Assembly (NCBI GenBank): GCA_937923485.1
Contig: CALDUE010000062.1
Span: 1 to 43,203 of the forward strand
Length of the DNA stretch: 43,203 nt
Direction: 5' to 3'
From: an uncultured Saprospiraceae bacterium
GTDB taxonomy: Bacteria; Bacteroidota; Bacteroidia; Chitinophagales; Saprospiraceae
Notes under the pieces: model-generated
Told to the model about the DNA's origin: nothing
Database searches by the model: none
The model's input: only the letters and a program-made list of their open reading frames with translations
Shown: piece by piece, positions 15,173 to 22,562 of the stretch
Layout: the number at the start of each line of letters is the position of its first letter
How positions within the stretch are numbered: the stretch's first letter is position 1
Translations under genes and position numbers: made by a program

Positions 15173-18121
15173 CTATCCGTAGCGCTCATCAGCCACGTAC
15201 GGCATTCGCTTTAAGCGCTTCGCATCAAGCGTCAAAAAGCCAAAATCCTCAGCTACTTGCCCCGTAATAAGGTAAACTCCGCCCGCACGTAGCTCACCAT
15301 GCTTCCACACCCCTGGAAAGTGAGTGGTATCAAAGTAGTCTCCATTCACATCAAGCCATGTTCCAAAGGCCATAGGTTTGCCTTTTCTCGTACGTAAATC
15401 CTTGCGCGTCACAAAATAGCCGAGCACCTGAATGGTGGTTTTGCGGAAACGCGAAAAATCACGCACGGTCAAGGTCCCAGCGGGCATCTCTTCTAGCAAT
15501 TCGAAGGGTGACCTCAAGGGAAAACCCAAAAGCTCAATCTCATCGAAAGCTTGGTCATACTTTCCTTCCTTCAACTGCGGTAAAGAGAAAGATTCTTCCA
15601 TCCGTCCACTAAAAAGCGAACCAGAACCACTCGACTTTTTGCGTCGCTGCGTCGTCGGATCCATGACTGCATTGCGTTCCCACATGAGCTCATACTTGTT
15701 ATAGTCCGTAAAGCGTAGCGCGCCGATGCGAATTAAGAGCACCAACTGCTCCGAACTCACTTCTGTACGTCGGATGAAATCAGAGAGGTCGCGATAGGCT
15801 CCACCCTGCGCCCGCTCACGCACAATCCGGTGCCCCACGCGCTGCTCCAAACCCTGAAGATGCACGAAGCCGAGGTAAACATTTACGCCGGTGATCGTCG
15901 TCAAATACAAAGACCGATTGACGCAAGGCGGGTGAATGCTCGCCCCTTGAATACGCGCCTCATGAACGTAAAACTCGGTGCGGTAAAAGCCACCAAAGTT
16001 GTTGATGACGGCCACCATAAACTCCAGAGGGAAGTACACTTTCAAGTATAAACTCTGGAAACTTTCGACGGCAAAACTCGCCGAGTGTGCCTTACAAAAA
16101 GAGTAGCCTGCGAAGGACTCTATCTGCCGCCAAACCTCTGCACTCAATTCCTTGGAGTGGCCGCGCTCGGCACAGCCATCGTCGTACTTTTTCTGAAGCT
16201 CAGAGAACTTGTCGCTGCGGTATTTTTTGCCTGACATGATACGTCGCAACACATCACATTCATCCATTGGTAGGCCTGAAAAGTGGTGCGCGATTTTCAT
16301 AACGTCCTCTTGATAGACCATGACGCCGAAGGTCTCGCCGAGGTGCTCTTCAAACACGGGATGGAGATAACTAAAGCGCGTCGGATCATGAAAACGCTCA
16401 ATGTACTCGCGCATCATACCACTCTGTGCTACACCCGGTCGGATGATCGAACTCGCCGCGACGAGGTGGATATAGTCGTCGCAGGCAAGCTTGGTGAGCA
16501 GGCCGCGCATCGCAGGACTTTCAATGTAAAAACAACCGATGGCGCGACCGCTTTTGAGCTGAGCGCGGACTTGTTTGTCTTGTTTGAGCCGTGGAATATT
16601 ATGAATGTCGACGGCCCTCCCTTGGTTATCGCGGATAAGGTCGACGGCGTCCTTGATGTGGCCCAAGCCGCGCTGACTGAGGATGTCGTATTTGTGAAAG
16701 CCCCAATCTTCGGCGGTGTACATGTCGATGTGTACGATTGGGAAGCCTTTGGGCATCATTTGTAAGGCCGTGTGGAAACGCAGCGGACGTTGCGAAATCA
16801 AGATGCCGCCCGCGTGAATCGAGAGGTAGTTGGGAAAATTGGCGATGCGCCTTCCGTGTCGACGGACGATTCCTGCCAATTCATGATGGTCGGTATCGTC
16901 ATCGGGGTTGGCGATGATCTGGTCGAGATCGGTTTTGGCTAGACCGAAAACCTTACCCAATTCACGCACTACACTTTTAAATTTGAAGGTGACGGTGGCA
17001 GCCATCATTGCGGTGTATTCGGCGCCGTGTCGCTTAAAAACGTAGTCGATGACATCGTCGCGCTCATCCCAAGAAAAGTCGATGTCGAAGTCGGGCGGAC
17101 TAGAGCGATGTGGATTGATGAAGCGTTCGAAATAGAGGTCGAGTTCGAGTGGGTCGACGTCGGAGATGTGCATGCAATAGGCTACGATGGAATTGGCGCC
17201 ACTGCCCCGCCCTACGTGGTGATAGCCGACAGATCGGGCGTAGCGAATGATGTCCCAGGTCACCAAAAAGTAGCAACAAAATCCTTGTTGGCGGATGACT
17301 TTGAGTTCGCGTTCCATGCGCTCGTGGGCTGCATGATTTTGGGCACCGTAGCGTTGTTTGCAGCCTGCTTCGGCGAGTTTGCGCACGAGGTCGTAGTCAT
17401 TTTGCTCGGACTCGGTAAAGGTTTTTTTGTTGAGGTTTTCGCCGCCCTCATCAAAGTCAAAACTGCTGTTGGCGATCAGTTTGGCTAAGTTGTCGAGCAG
17501 AAAAGGATGTGTATTGTAGCGTTGCTGCAGTTCAGTTTCGGTATAGAGTCGTTCGTCGCTGCGTGCGTATTGTTTTGGCGAAAGCTGAGAAAGGACGGTG
17601 TTGTGGTCGATGGCGCGTAGGAGGCGATGGGTAATGTGCGCTTCGTCGTCGAGCACCGTGAAAGGACTAAAGGCGATGAGTCGGTCAGGATACTTGGCGA
17701 CTTCGTTGCGAAAAAGCAGGTTGAGATGTTCGGCGCGTATGCCGAGGTATTCGCTTTCGCTAAAACTTGCGATGGCCTTACGTAGGCGTGGGTAGACGAC
17801 GTCACAATGTTGGAAAGCGGGAGCGAGATTGGGTAGGTTCCGCCCAGCGAGGGAGCATTCAGTGAGCAGTCCGCAGAGTTCGGCCCATCCTGCTTGGTTC
17901 CGCGCAATCCCTGTAAATAAGTGATCATCTCCGTTGCGAAATTCAACGCCAAAGACGGGATCGACTCCGTGTTTTCGGCAAGCTTTCCAAAAGGGAAATG
18001 CCGCTGCGGTGGAATTGATGTCGGTGAGTACGAGTCGTTTGATGCCACGTGCTACGGCAGCCTCTACCAGTGCCTCGGGTGAGAGGGTGCCGTAGCGGAG
18101 GGAATAGTAGGTGTGATGCAA
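15173..18121 (-). CDS. dnaE2: Alternative DNA polymerase III alpha subunit (error-prone DnaE type)
   Basis: The product has about 982 residues, shorter than replicative DnaE (about 1150-1500), as in damage-associated DnaE2/ImuC-like polymerases. Domains in order: PHP (opening HHTYYSLRYGTLS, to ~200), the palm/polymerase with HHVGRGSGANS (301-311) and the catalytic PPDFDIDF (342-349), fingers and helix-hairpin-helix region, and a C-terminal OB fold (about 890-960, IQVLGYFVTRKDL). The start codon is not settled: TTG 18121 is the first start-type codon in an open frame and the residues just upstream (NNPKYH) also look family-like. A palindrome related to the one in the dinB promoter lies 91-105 bases upstream. 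Together with DinB it probably forms the mutagenic repair pair of this genome. The sensor-kinase gene follows at 35 bases. Confidence 0.9.
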   Translation of the reverse strand: MHHTYYSLRYGTLSPEALVEAAVARGIKRLVLTDINSTAAAFPFWKACRKHGVDPVFGVEFRNGDDHLFTGIARNQAGWAELCGLLTECSLAGRNLPNLAPAFQHCDVVYPRLRKAIASFSESEYLGIRAEHLNLLFRNEVAKYPDRLIAFSPFTVLDDEAHITHRLLRAIDHNTVLSQLSPKQYARSDERLYTETELQQRYNTHPFLLDNLAKLIANSSFDFDEGGENLNKKTFTESEQNDYDLVRKLAEAGCKQRYGAQNHAAHERMERELKVIRQQGFCCYFLVTWDIIRYARSVGYHHVGRGSGANSIVAYCMHISDVDPLELDLYFERFINPHRSSPPDFDIDFSWDERDDVIDYVFKRHGAEYTAMMAATVTFKFKSVVRELGKVFGLAKTDLDQIIANPDDDTDHHELAGIVRRHGRRIANFPNYLSIHAGGILISQRPLRFHTALQMMPKGFPIVHIDMYTAEDWGFHKYDILSQRGLGHIKDAVDLIRDNQGRAVDIHNIPRLKQDKQVRAQLKSGRAIGCFYIESPAMRGLLTKLACDDYIHLVAASSIIRPGVAQSGMMREYIERFHDPTRFSYLHPVFEEHLGETFGVMVYQEDVMKIAHHFSGLPMDECDVLRRIMSGKKYRSDKFSELQKKYDDGCAERGHSKELSAEVWRQIESFAGYSFCKAHSASFAVESFQSLYLKVYFPLEFMVAVINNFGGFYRTEFYVHEARIQGASIHPPCVNRSLYLTTITGVNVYLGFVHLQGLEQRVGHRIVRERAQGGAYRDLSDFIRRTEVSSEQLVLLIRIGALRFTDYNKYELMWERNAVMDPTTQRRKKSSGSGSLFSGRMEESFSLPQLKEGKYDQAFDEIELLGFPLRSPFELLEEMPAGTLTVRDFSRFRKTTIQVLGYFVTRKDLRTRKGKPMAFGTWLDVNGDYFDTTHFPGVWKHGELRAGGVYLITGQVAEDFGFLTLDAKRLKRMPYVADERYG
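17572..17585 (-). repeat. 14-mer word GCTTTCGCCAAAAC, copy 3 (in dnaE)
   Basis: This is an exact match on the minus strand, preceded by A. It is read in a different frame from the other coding copies (LSPKQ instead of AFAKT), so the conservation is of DNA, not peptide. Confidence 0.9.
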
Positions 18122-18140
18122 GTGGTATTTGGGATTGTTT

Positions 18141-18200
18141 GCTAACCGGTGGTCGCGCAGGACAGATAGACGTGAAAGACAGGCAGATGTGCAGGCAAAT
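18141..18200. repeat. Partial copy of the direct-repeat core (AACCGGTGGT...CAGGACAG)
   Basis: Bases around 18143-18167 resemble the centre of the 231 bp repeats (9808-9832 and 11149-11173), with a few substitutions. Degenerate CAGG-containing words continue to about 18196. This shows that the repeat mosaic also occurs in front of dnaE, between its palindrome and its start. Confidence 0.5.
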
Positions 18201-18211
18201 TAAGCACTTTT

Positions 18212-18226
18212 AACACAAATTGTGTT
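18212..18226. promoter_or_regulatory. Perfect palindrome upstream of the alternative dnaE
   Basis: AACACAAATTGTGTT has 7 bp arms around a central base. Ten of its fifteen positions (ACAC, ATTGTGT core) agree with the palindrome in the dinB promoter. On the minus strand a weak -7 candidate TTAATTTG follows at 18203-18196. It could also serve the degraded plus-strand lipoprotein gene at 18295. Confidence 0.55.
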
Positions 18227-18294
18227 GTTTATTTTCACCAACTCTCTCGTGCACATTGCGCTACGATGCCACTTAATGGAAAAAGGAAACTAGG

Positions 18295-18417
18295 ATGAAC
18301 GCGAACCACTGAATACTTAGCTTGGGAATGGTGCTGACGTTAGCGTTGGTCGGCTGCTCGAATACGGAGGATTGATTCAAGGAGGCAACAGTTGGCCCAG
18401 GAACACCTGTCAAGTAA
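18295..18417 (+). pseudogene. Remnant of a small lipoprotein gene with two in-frame TGA codons
   Basis: One frame reads MNANH, TGA, then a hydrophobic signal with lipobox (LGMVLTLALVGC), SNTED, a second TGA, FKEATVGPGTPVK and two consecutive TAA stops. Read through, it would be a 40-residue lipoprotein. Both interruptions are TGA, where TGG (Trp) would fit well, so two single-base changes could have inactivated it. The family is not recognised. The remaining sequence to 19062 contains the palindrome at 18671-18690 and no supported gene. Confidence 0.5.
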
Positions 18418-18420
18418 TAA

Positions 18421-19062
18421 GATTGCTGAAGAATAGCTTCTTTTAGACTAAAAAATAGACAGCTTAGAGGTGCTGATCTGAATAATTGCTGAAACTCAAC
18501 TGTAGATTCACATACCTCTGAAAGCTTACCAGTGAGATCGAGGGTTTAATACTAGCCAGAGATGGTCTTGTATAAGCCTGCTCGAGAAATCTTGGACTAC
18601 AAAAATTCGCTGTGTCAAGTTAGATATATAAACTTTAGATTTAAGTAATTCAAATCGAATATAAAGAAATCAGTTATTATTTAATAACTGCATAACTTTT
18701 CAATCGGTGCCTTTCAATAAAGCGGCTACACTACGAAACTATATAAGAAAGTTCAAGCCGACTCAAAATTATTGATTTTAAAATGAAAGTCTGGCCTCGC
18801 AAGATCTGATGGATTCTCAGATTCGATGGACATCTATCGCAGCAGGTAAGCGAGCGTACAAGCGCGGAAATCTAGGTTTTCCTGAAGTTACTCCCGATGG
18901 AAAGTCAGTTAGGCCGGTAATGAGTGTAAGCAGAAAATGCAAAGCGATCCGAAATATGCTTACGCTAAAAAATGGGAATACGCTTGTTGGATAACTGCAT
19001 CAGAGACCACCTTCAACGCTAGGTTAACACCTCATATACCGATAAAATAATATAGACAATTA
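18421..19062. other. 642 bp without a supported gene; contains a 9 bp-arm palindrome (18671-18690)
   Basis: The stretch is AT-rich with frequent stops in all frames. CAGTTATTA-TT-TAATAACTG (18671-18690) is an inverted repeat with 9 bp arms. A 61-codon frame at 18809-18994 has no recognisable features. The composition and the neighbouring lipoprotein remnant suggest decayed coding DNA. Confidence 0.5.
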
Positions 19063-19851
19063 CTATTGGCTCTCTCCAATCCTATCCAAAAACGGCTTCA
19101 TTTCTAATAGCTGAATGTCATCTCGCTTTCTCAGCTCTCGCAAAAACCAGCCTTTGTGCCCAGCTCCATAAATGATCAAGAAACGCTTGCCTTCGTCTCG
19201 ATGCTTTTCAAGGGCTTTTTCAATGTTCCAATAGTGGGCGATATTGATGTTGTCCCAACCGCCTAGTCCAATTTCGTCGTTGAAGAGTTCGTTATAAACT
19301 TGCAGGCTAACGTCCTGAATATCATCGTATTGCTGAGTATGAATAAAATAGGGGTCATTCACTTTTCCTGTCGCTTTGTAGAGTGAGTCTGACTTTTGAT
19401 TTGCCGCGACATACGCTTCCCAGTCAGCAGTTCGTGCGGTATCCTCTCTAATAGCTTTCAGTTTTTTTGAGCGGTCCTTGTTCATTTCACTCGTCCAACC
19501 TGCTGTAGGGATAATCTCAAAGTCCATCTCCTTGGTTAAAGGAAAAACGACATCTACATATTCTGGAAACCTAGCAACTCGTGGTTCTGCAATACTATCG
19601 GTTTTGATGAATCCGTCCATCGCTTCCTTCATTCTATCTGGCGGAATCTCTGACAGTATGTAATCTGGATTAATCTCTCGTATTAGCCGATCTAGATAGG
19701 CCACGTTGTAAACGCTATCCTTGAGGTGACCACTGTGAATTGTACCGAGAACGAGGACTTCGTTCTGCTTCTTAGAAGGTGTAGGAGTGCTCGTATTAGA
19801 TTGACATCCAACAAGTAAAATGATGTAGCAAAAGAAGGCCAGGCGAAACAT
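19063..19851 (-). CDS. TraB/ChaN/TIKI-like lipoprotein (DUF5694-like)
   Basis: The product has 262 residues and a lipoprotein signal (FRLAFFCYIILLVGC, Cys about residue 16). The mature part opens with VLVLGTIHSGH and closes with IIYGAGHKGWFLREL. The paired GT-x-H and G-x-GH motifs are the hallmark of the erythromycin esterase/ChaN/TraB/TIKI fold, and the overall pattern fits the Bacteroidota DUF5694 group. Members are suspected metal-dependent hydrolases or binding proteins; the substrate here is unknown. It stands alone between decayed DNA and the epimerase gene. The upstream region contains a one-mismatch copy of the 14-mer word (19859-19872). Confidence 0.75.
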   Translation of the reverse strand: MFRLAFFCYIILLVGCQSNTSTPTPSKKQNEVLVLGTIHSGHLKDSVYNVAYLDRLIREINPDYILSEIPPDRMKEAMDGFIKTDSIAEPRVARFPEYVDVVFPLTKEMDFEIIPTAGWTSEMNKDRSKKLKAIREDTARTADWEAYVAANQKSDSLYKATGKVNDPYFIHTQQYDDIQDVSLQVYNELFNDEIGLGGWDNINIAHYWNIEKALEKHRDEGKRFLIIYGAGHKGWFLRELRKRDDIQLLEMKPFLDRIGESQ

Positions 19852-19858
19852 GATATGG

Positions 19859-19872
19859 GTTTTGGCGGAAGC
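19859..19872 (-). repeat. One-mismatch copy of the 14-mer word, just upstream of the TraB-like gene
   Basis: On the minus strand it reads GCTTCCGCCAAAAC, preceded by A, within 8 bases of the start codon of the lipoprotein gene. The substitution is the same as in the helicase copy (4337-4350). Confidence 0.5.
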
Positions 19873-20007
19873 TTAAAACATGGAGCTAGCAAAGAAAGAG
19901 TAAGTAAATATGCAGTAAATCAACCTAGGCAAAGCGGCATCTACATATTGACTTCTATTCAAAATATTGACCGGTTTAAAATCGACATCTGAAACTAACT
20001 AATTAGT

Positions 20008-20970
20008 CTATTCAATTACGACTACTCGTTTTCCAAAATTTGCCTTGTACCAGTTTACTTGGGCTTCAACACCTTCCAATAAAGTCGTTTGTGGATTATA
20101 GCCGAGTAAGGTCTTGGCCTTATCGATATTCGCTTTCGTACGCAGCTGATCACCGACTCTTGCAGAAACGTGCTTGATTTTTATGGACTTACCAATCACT
20201 TTTTCAACCGCTTCGATGCCATACTGCGTGGTGTGTTCTACTTCTGTACCGAGGTTGATAATTTCTCCATCGAGTATAGCGTCCTTACCGATAACGCTTA
20301 CCACGCCATCTACGATATCGCCGACATAGGTAAAGCTCCGCAAGTGCGCTGCGCTACCTTCGTAAAGTGGAAACTCATCATCGTTTAGGGCGCAAGCGAT
20401 AAGCTTGGTATACATTTTCTCTGGACGCTCTCTTGGACCGATCACAGAAAATAAACGCAGTGAACAGGATTGAAAGCGTTTCTCTCTACTCTTCTGCAGG
20501 ACGAGTTGTTCGGCTGTGAGCTTCGTTACCCCGTAATAAGATGCGGGTTTTGGAGCTGCGGTTTCTGGAAATGTAGCCTCTAGTCCGTACACGGAAGACG
20601 TCCCGATATTCACTAGCATCTTCAGATTGGGCAGCGATGCTGCGTAATCGACCAAATTCTTTGTCGCGACAATGTTGTTAGAAAAATAGTCTTCAAAGCT
20701 CGATGAGGCTGAAATTCCTGGATGTCCCGCGAAATGAAAAATGTAGTCCACGTCTTTTGGAAGCACATCTATTAGGTCGTCTGCACGAAGGTCATGCTTA
20801 AGCACTGGCACGCCGATCGAAGTAAGCGCTTTTGCATTTAAACGCTTGAGGTGCATGCTGTAATAGTCACTAAAATTGTCTATACCAACAACGTCATGAC
20901 CAAAAAAGCTTAGTCTCTCACAGGCGTGAGAGCCAATAAATCCAGCGGCTCCAGTTACTAACACCTTCAT
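20008..20970 (-). CDS. NAD-dependent sugar-nucleotide epimerase/dehydratase
   Basis: The product has 320 residues from ATG 20970, chosen because MKVLVTGAAGFIGSH begins there; an upstream TTG extension adds eight residues not typical of the family. The Rossmann motif GxxGxxG (TGAAGFIG), the catalytic YYGVTK (YxxxK) with SSVYG ahead of it, and the family's C-terminal LGYNPQTTLLEGV are present. The closest family resemblance is UDP-glucuronate/UDP-galacturonate 4-epimerase type SDR. It probably supplies an activated sugar. It is divergent from the GT2-LAB_N-GT39 genes with 95 bases between, which argues for a shared envelope-glycan pathway. Confidence 0.88.
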   Translation of the reverse strand: MKVLVTGAAGFIGSHACERLSFFGHDVVGIDNFSDYYSMHLKRLNAKALTSIGVPVLKHDLRADDLIDVLPKDVDYIFHFAGHPGISASSSFEDYFSNNIVATKNLVDYAASLPNLKMLVNIGTSSVYGLEATFPETAAPKPASYYGVTKLTAEQLVLQKSREKRFQSCSLRLFSVIGPRERPEKMYTKLIACALNDDEFPLYEGSAAHLRSFTYVGDIVDGVVSVIGKDAILDGEIINLGTEVEHTTQYGIEAVEKVIGKSIKIKHVSARVGDQLRTKANIDKAKTLLGYNPQTTLLEGVEAQVNWYKANFGKRVVVIE

Positions 20971-21036
20971 GTTCGAGAATTCTAAGATCAAAGAAACGTA
21001 TTTTATTTGGGACCCGATCTATCTTCTGAAAAACGA

Positions 21037-21044
21037 TACATTTG
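21037..21044 (+). promoter_or_regulatory. -7 element of the GT2 operon
   Basis: TACATTTG matches TAnnTTTG, 21 bases before the ATG at 21066. A TTTG at 21006-21009 is spaced 27 bases away, longer than usual, so the -33 element is weak. A minus-strand -7 candidate for the epimerase (TACGTTTC) lies in the same gap. Confidence 0.5.
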
Positions 21045-21065
21045 CGTCCTGAATCATACCTTTAC

Positions 21066-21779
21066 ATGACGTATCAATTCACCATCGTTGTCCCTGTCTA
21101 TAATGAGGAGGACAACCTTCTACGTGTTGAAACGCAGATGTTAGCTTATACCAAAATTGCGACGAAGTCAACGAGCATTTTGTTCGTCAACGATGGTTCG
21201 AAGGATAAGAGTCAGCAAATTATTGAAGAAATTTGTGGCAGAAATCCTGCGTTTTCTGCCATTTCGTTCAAAGAGAACAGAGGTCTAAGTGCAGCCATAA
21301 AGGCAGGATTTGACTACACGGAAACCGAATTGGTAGGCTACATCGACAGCGACTTACAAACCGCACCGAGTGATTTCAACGTGCTCTTGGAGCATATCGA
21401 AGATCATGCATTGGTAACAGGAGTTCGGGCAAACAGGAAAGACACTTTTGTGAAGAACCTTTCGTCGAAAGTCGCTAATGGCATACGAAGGAGCTTTACC
21501 CACGACGGGATGGATGATACGGGCTGTCCGCTGAAGGTTATCAAAACCGAATATGCGAAACGCATCCCTATGTTTGATGGTTTGCACAGGTTTCTCCCAG
21601 CGATGATCCAATTGCAAAATGGCAAGGTGAAACAAGTCCCTGTGCAGCACTTCCCAAGAATCGCTGGTGAAGCTAAATTTGGCGTGATGAATAGACTCGT
21701 TGGTCCTCTAATGGACTGCTTCGCCTACCTGTGGATGAAGAAAAAGTACATTAATTACGAAGTAGATAAACGTAATTAA
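21066..21779 (+). CDS. Family 2 glycosyltransferase (ArnC/dolichol-phosphate-mannose synthase-like)
   Basis: The product has 237 residues. The GT-A core is clear: FTIVVPVYNEEDNL at the N-terminus, FVNDGSKDKS, GLSAAIKAGFDY, and the metal-binding DSDLQ. DTGCPLKV and HRFLPAM are typical of polyprenyl-phosphate sugar transferases. There is no membrane segment, so it is a soluble or peripheral enzyme expected to load a sugar on undecaprenyl phosphate. The start is the ATG at 21066, after the -7 element. The stop overlaps the next start (TAATG), indicating translational coupling with the LAB_N gene. Confidence 0.9.
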   Translation: MTYQFTIVVPVYNEEDNLLRVETQMLAYTKIATKSTSILFVNDGSKDKSQQIIEEICGRNPAFSAISFKENRGLSAAIKAGFDYTETELVGYIDSDLQTAPSDFNVLLEHIEDHALVTGVRANRKDTFVKNLSSKVANGIRRSFTHDGMDDTGCPLKVIKTEYAKRIPMFDGLHRFLPAMIQLQNGKVKQVPVQHFPRIAGEAKFGVMNRLVGPLMDCFAYLWMKKKYINYEVDKRN

Positions 21780-22435
21780 TGAGTGATTGGCTCATATACA
21801 GCGTAGGATTTTTAGCTCAGCTATTGTTTTCCTCTCGCCTTGTGGTTCAATGGATTACGAGTGAAAAATCCAAACGAGTTGTAACACCGACATTGTTCTG
21901 GACGCTCAGTTTAGTTGCGTCATTCTTGTTGTTTGTTTACGGATATTTGAGAGATGATTTTGCGATTATGCTCGGCCAATCTCTTACGTACTTTATTTAC
22001 ATCAGAAACTTACAATTGCAAAATCAGTGGAAATCAATTCCTTCGATATTGAGATATGTTTTATTATTCATGCCATTATTTGTTGGCATCTTTTACTTTA
22101 ACAACAACAGGATAGATGTAAACATATTCTTTAAAAATGAGGATATTCCTATCTGGTTGCTCAGCTTAGGCATAGTATCACAGACAATTTTCACGCTGCG
22201 TTTTGTGTATCAATGGGTCTATTCTGAAAAGCGTAAAGACTCATCCTTACCTACGGGCTTTTGGGCATTGAGTTTAATAGGATCGCTGCTCATTTTGTCT
22301 TATGCAATTTGTAGGAGAGATCCAGTCCTTTTCGTTGGACATGTTTTGGGAGCTATGATTTACAGTCGAAATTTAATCATTGGAAGAGCAGAATTGAAAA
22401 CGGAGCAAATAAAAACACAGGCGCAGCCCTTATGA
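21779..22435 (+). CDS. Membrane protein with two tandem LAB_N (lipid A biosynthesis N-terminal) domains
   Basis: The product has 218 residues and about six membrane segments arranged as two homologous halves. Half one: FLAQLLFSSRLVVQWITSEK ... TPTLFWTLSLVASFLLFVYG ... GQSLTYFIYIRNL. Half two: IVSQTIFTLRFVYQWVYSEK ... PTGFWALSLIGSLLILSY ... VGHVLGAMIYSRNL. The R-F/L-V-x-Q-W and Y-x-R-N-L signatures are those of the LAB_N domain found on lipid A disaccharide synthases and as stand-alone proteins beside glycosyltransferases. It is likely a lipid-linked sugar translocation or presentation partner (inference). It is translationally coupled to the GT2 gene upstream. Confidence 0.88.
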   Translation: MSDWLIYSVGFLAQLLFSSRLVVQWITSEKSKRVVTPTLFWTLSLVASFLLFVYGYLRDDFAIMLGQSLTYFIYIRNLQLQNQWKSIPSILRYVLLFMPLFVGIFYFNNNRIDVNIFFKNEDIPIWLLSLGIVSQTIFTLRFVYQWVYSEKRKDSSLPTGFWALSLIGSLLILSYAICRRDPVLFVGHVLGAMIYSRNLIIGRAELKTEQIKTQAQPL

Positions 22436-22562
22436 CACACAAGCACTACTCTACTGTAATACAGTGTATTAGCCTACTATTTATGGAAACAGCTGCATTT
22501 TTATAGTATTTCCACTTTCATGTCTTGTAAATAATTAGAGAACTAACTAAGCTCGGTTTCAG

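Noticed and set aside
17027-17488. 153-codon plus-strand frame opposite dnaE
   Set aside because: It is a shadow of the strongly supported polymerase gene on the other strand.
18809-18994. 61-codon frame in the gap upstream of the TraB-like gene
   Set aside because: No family motif, no promoter or start context, and the surrounding DNA is full of stops.
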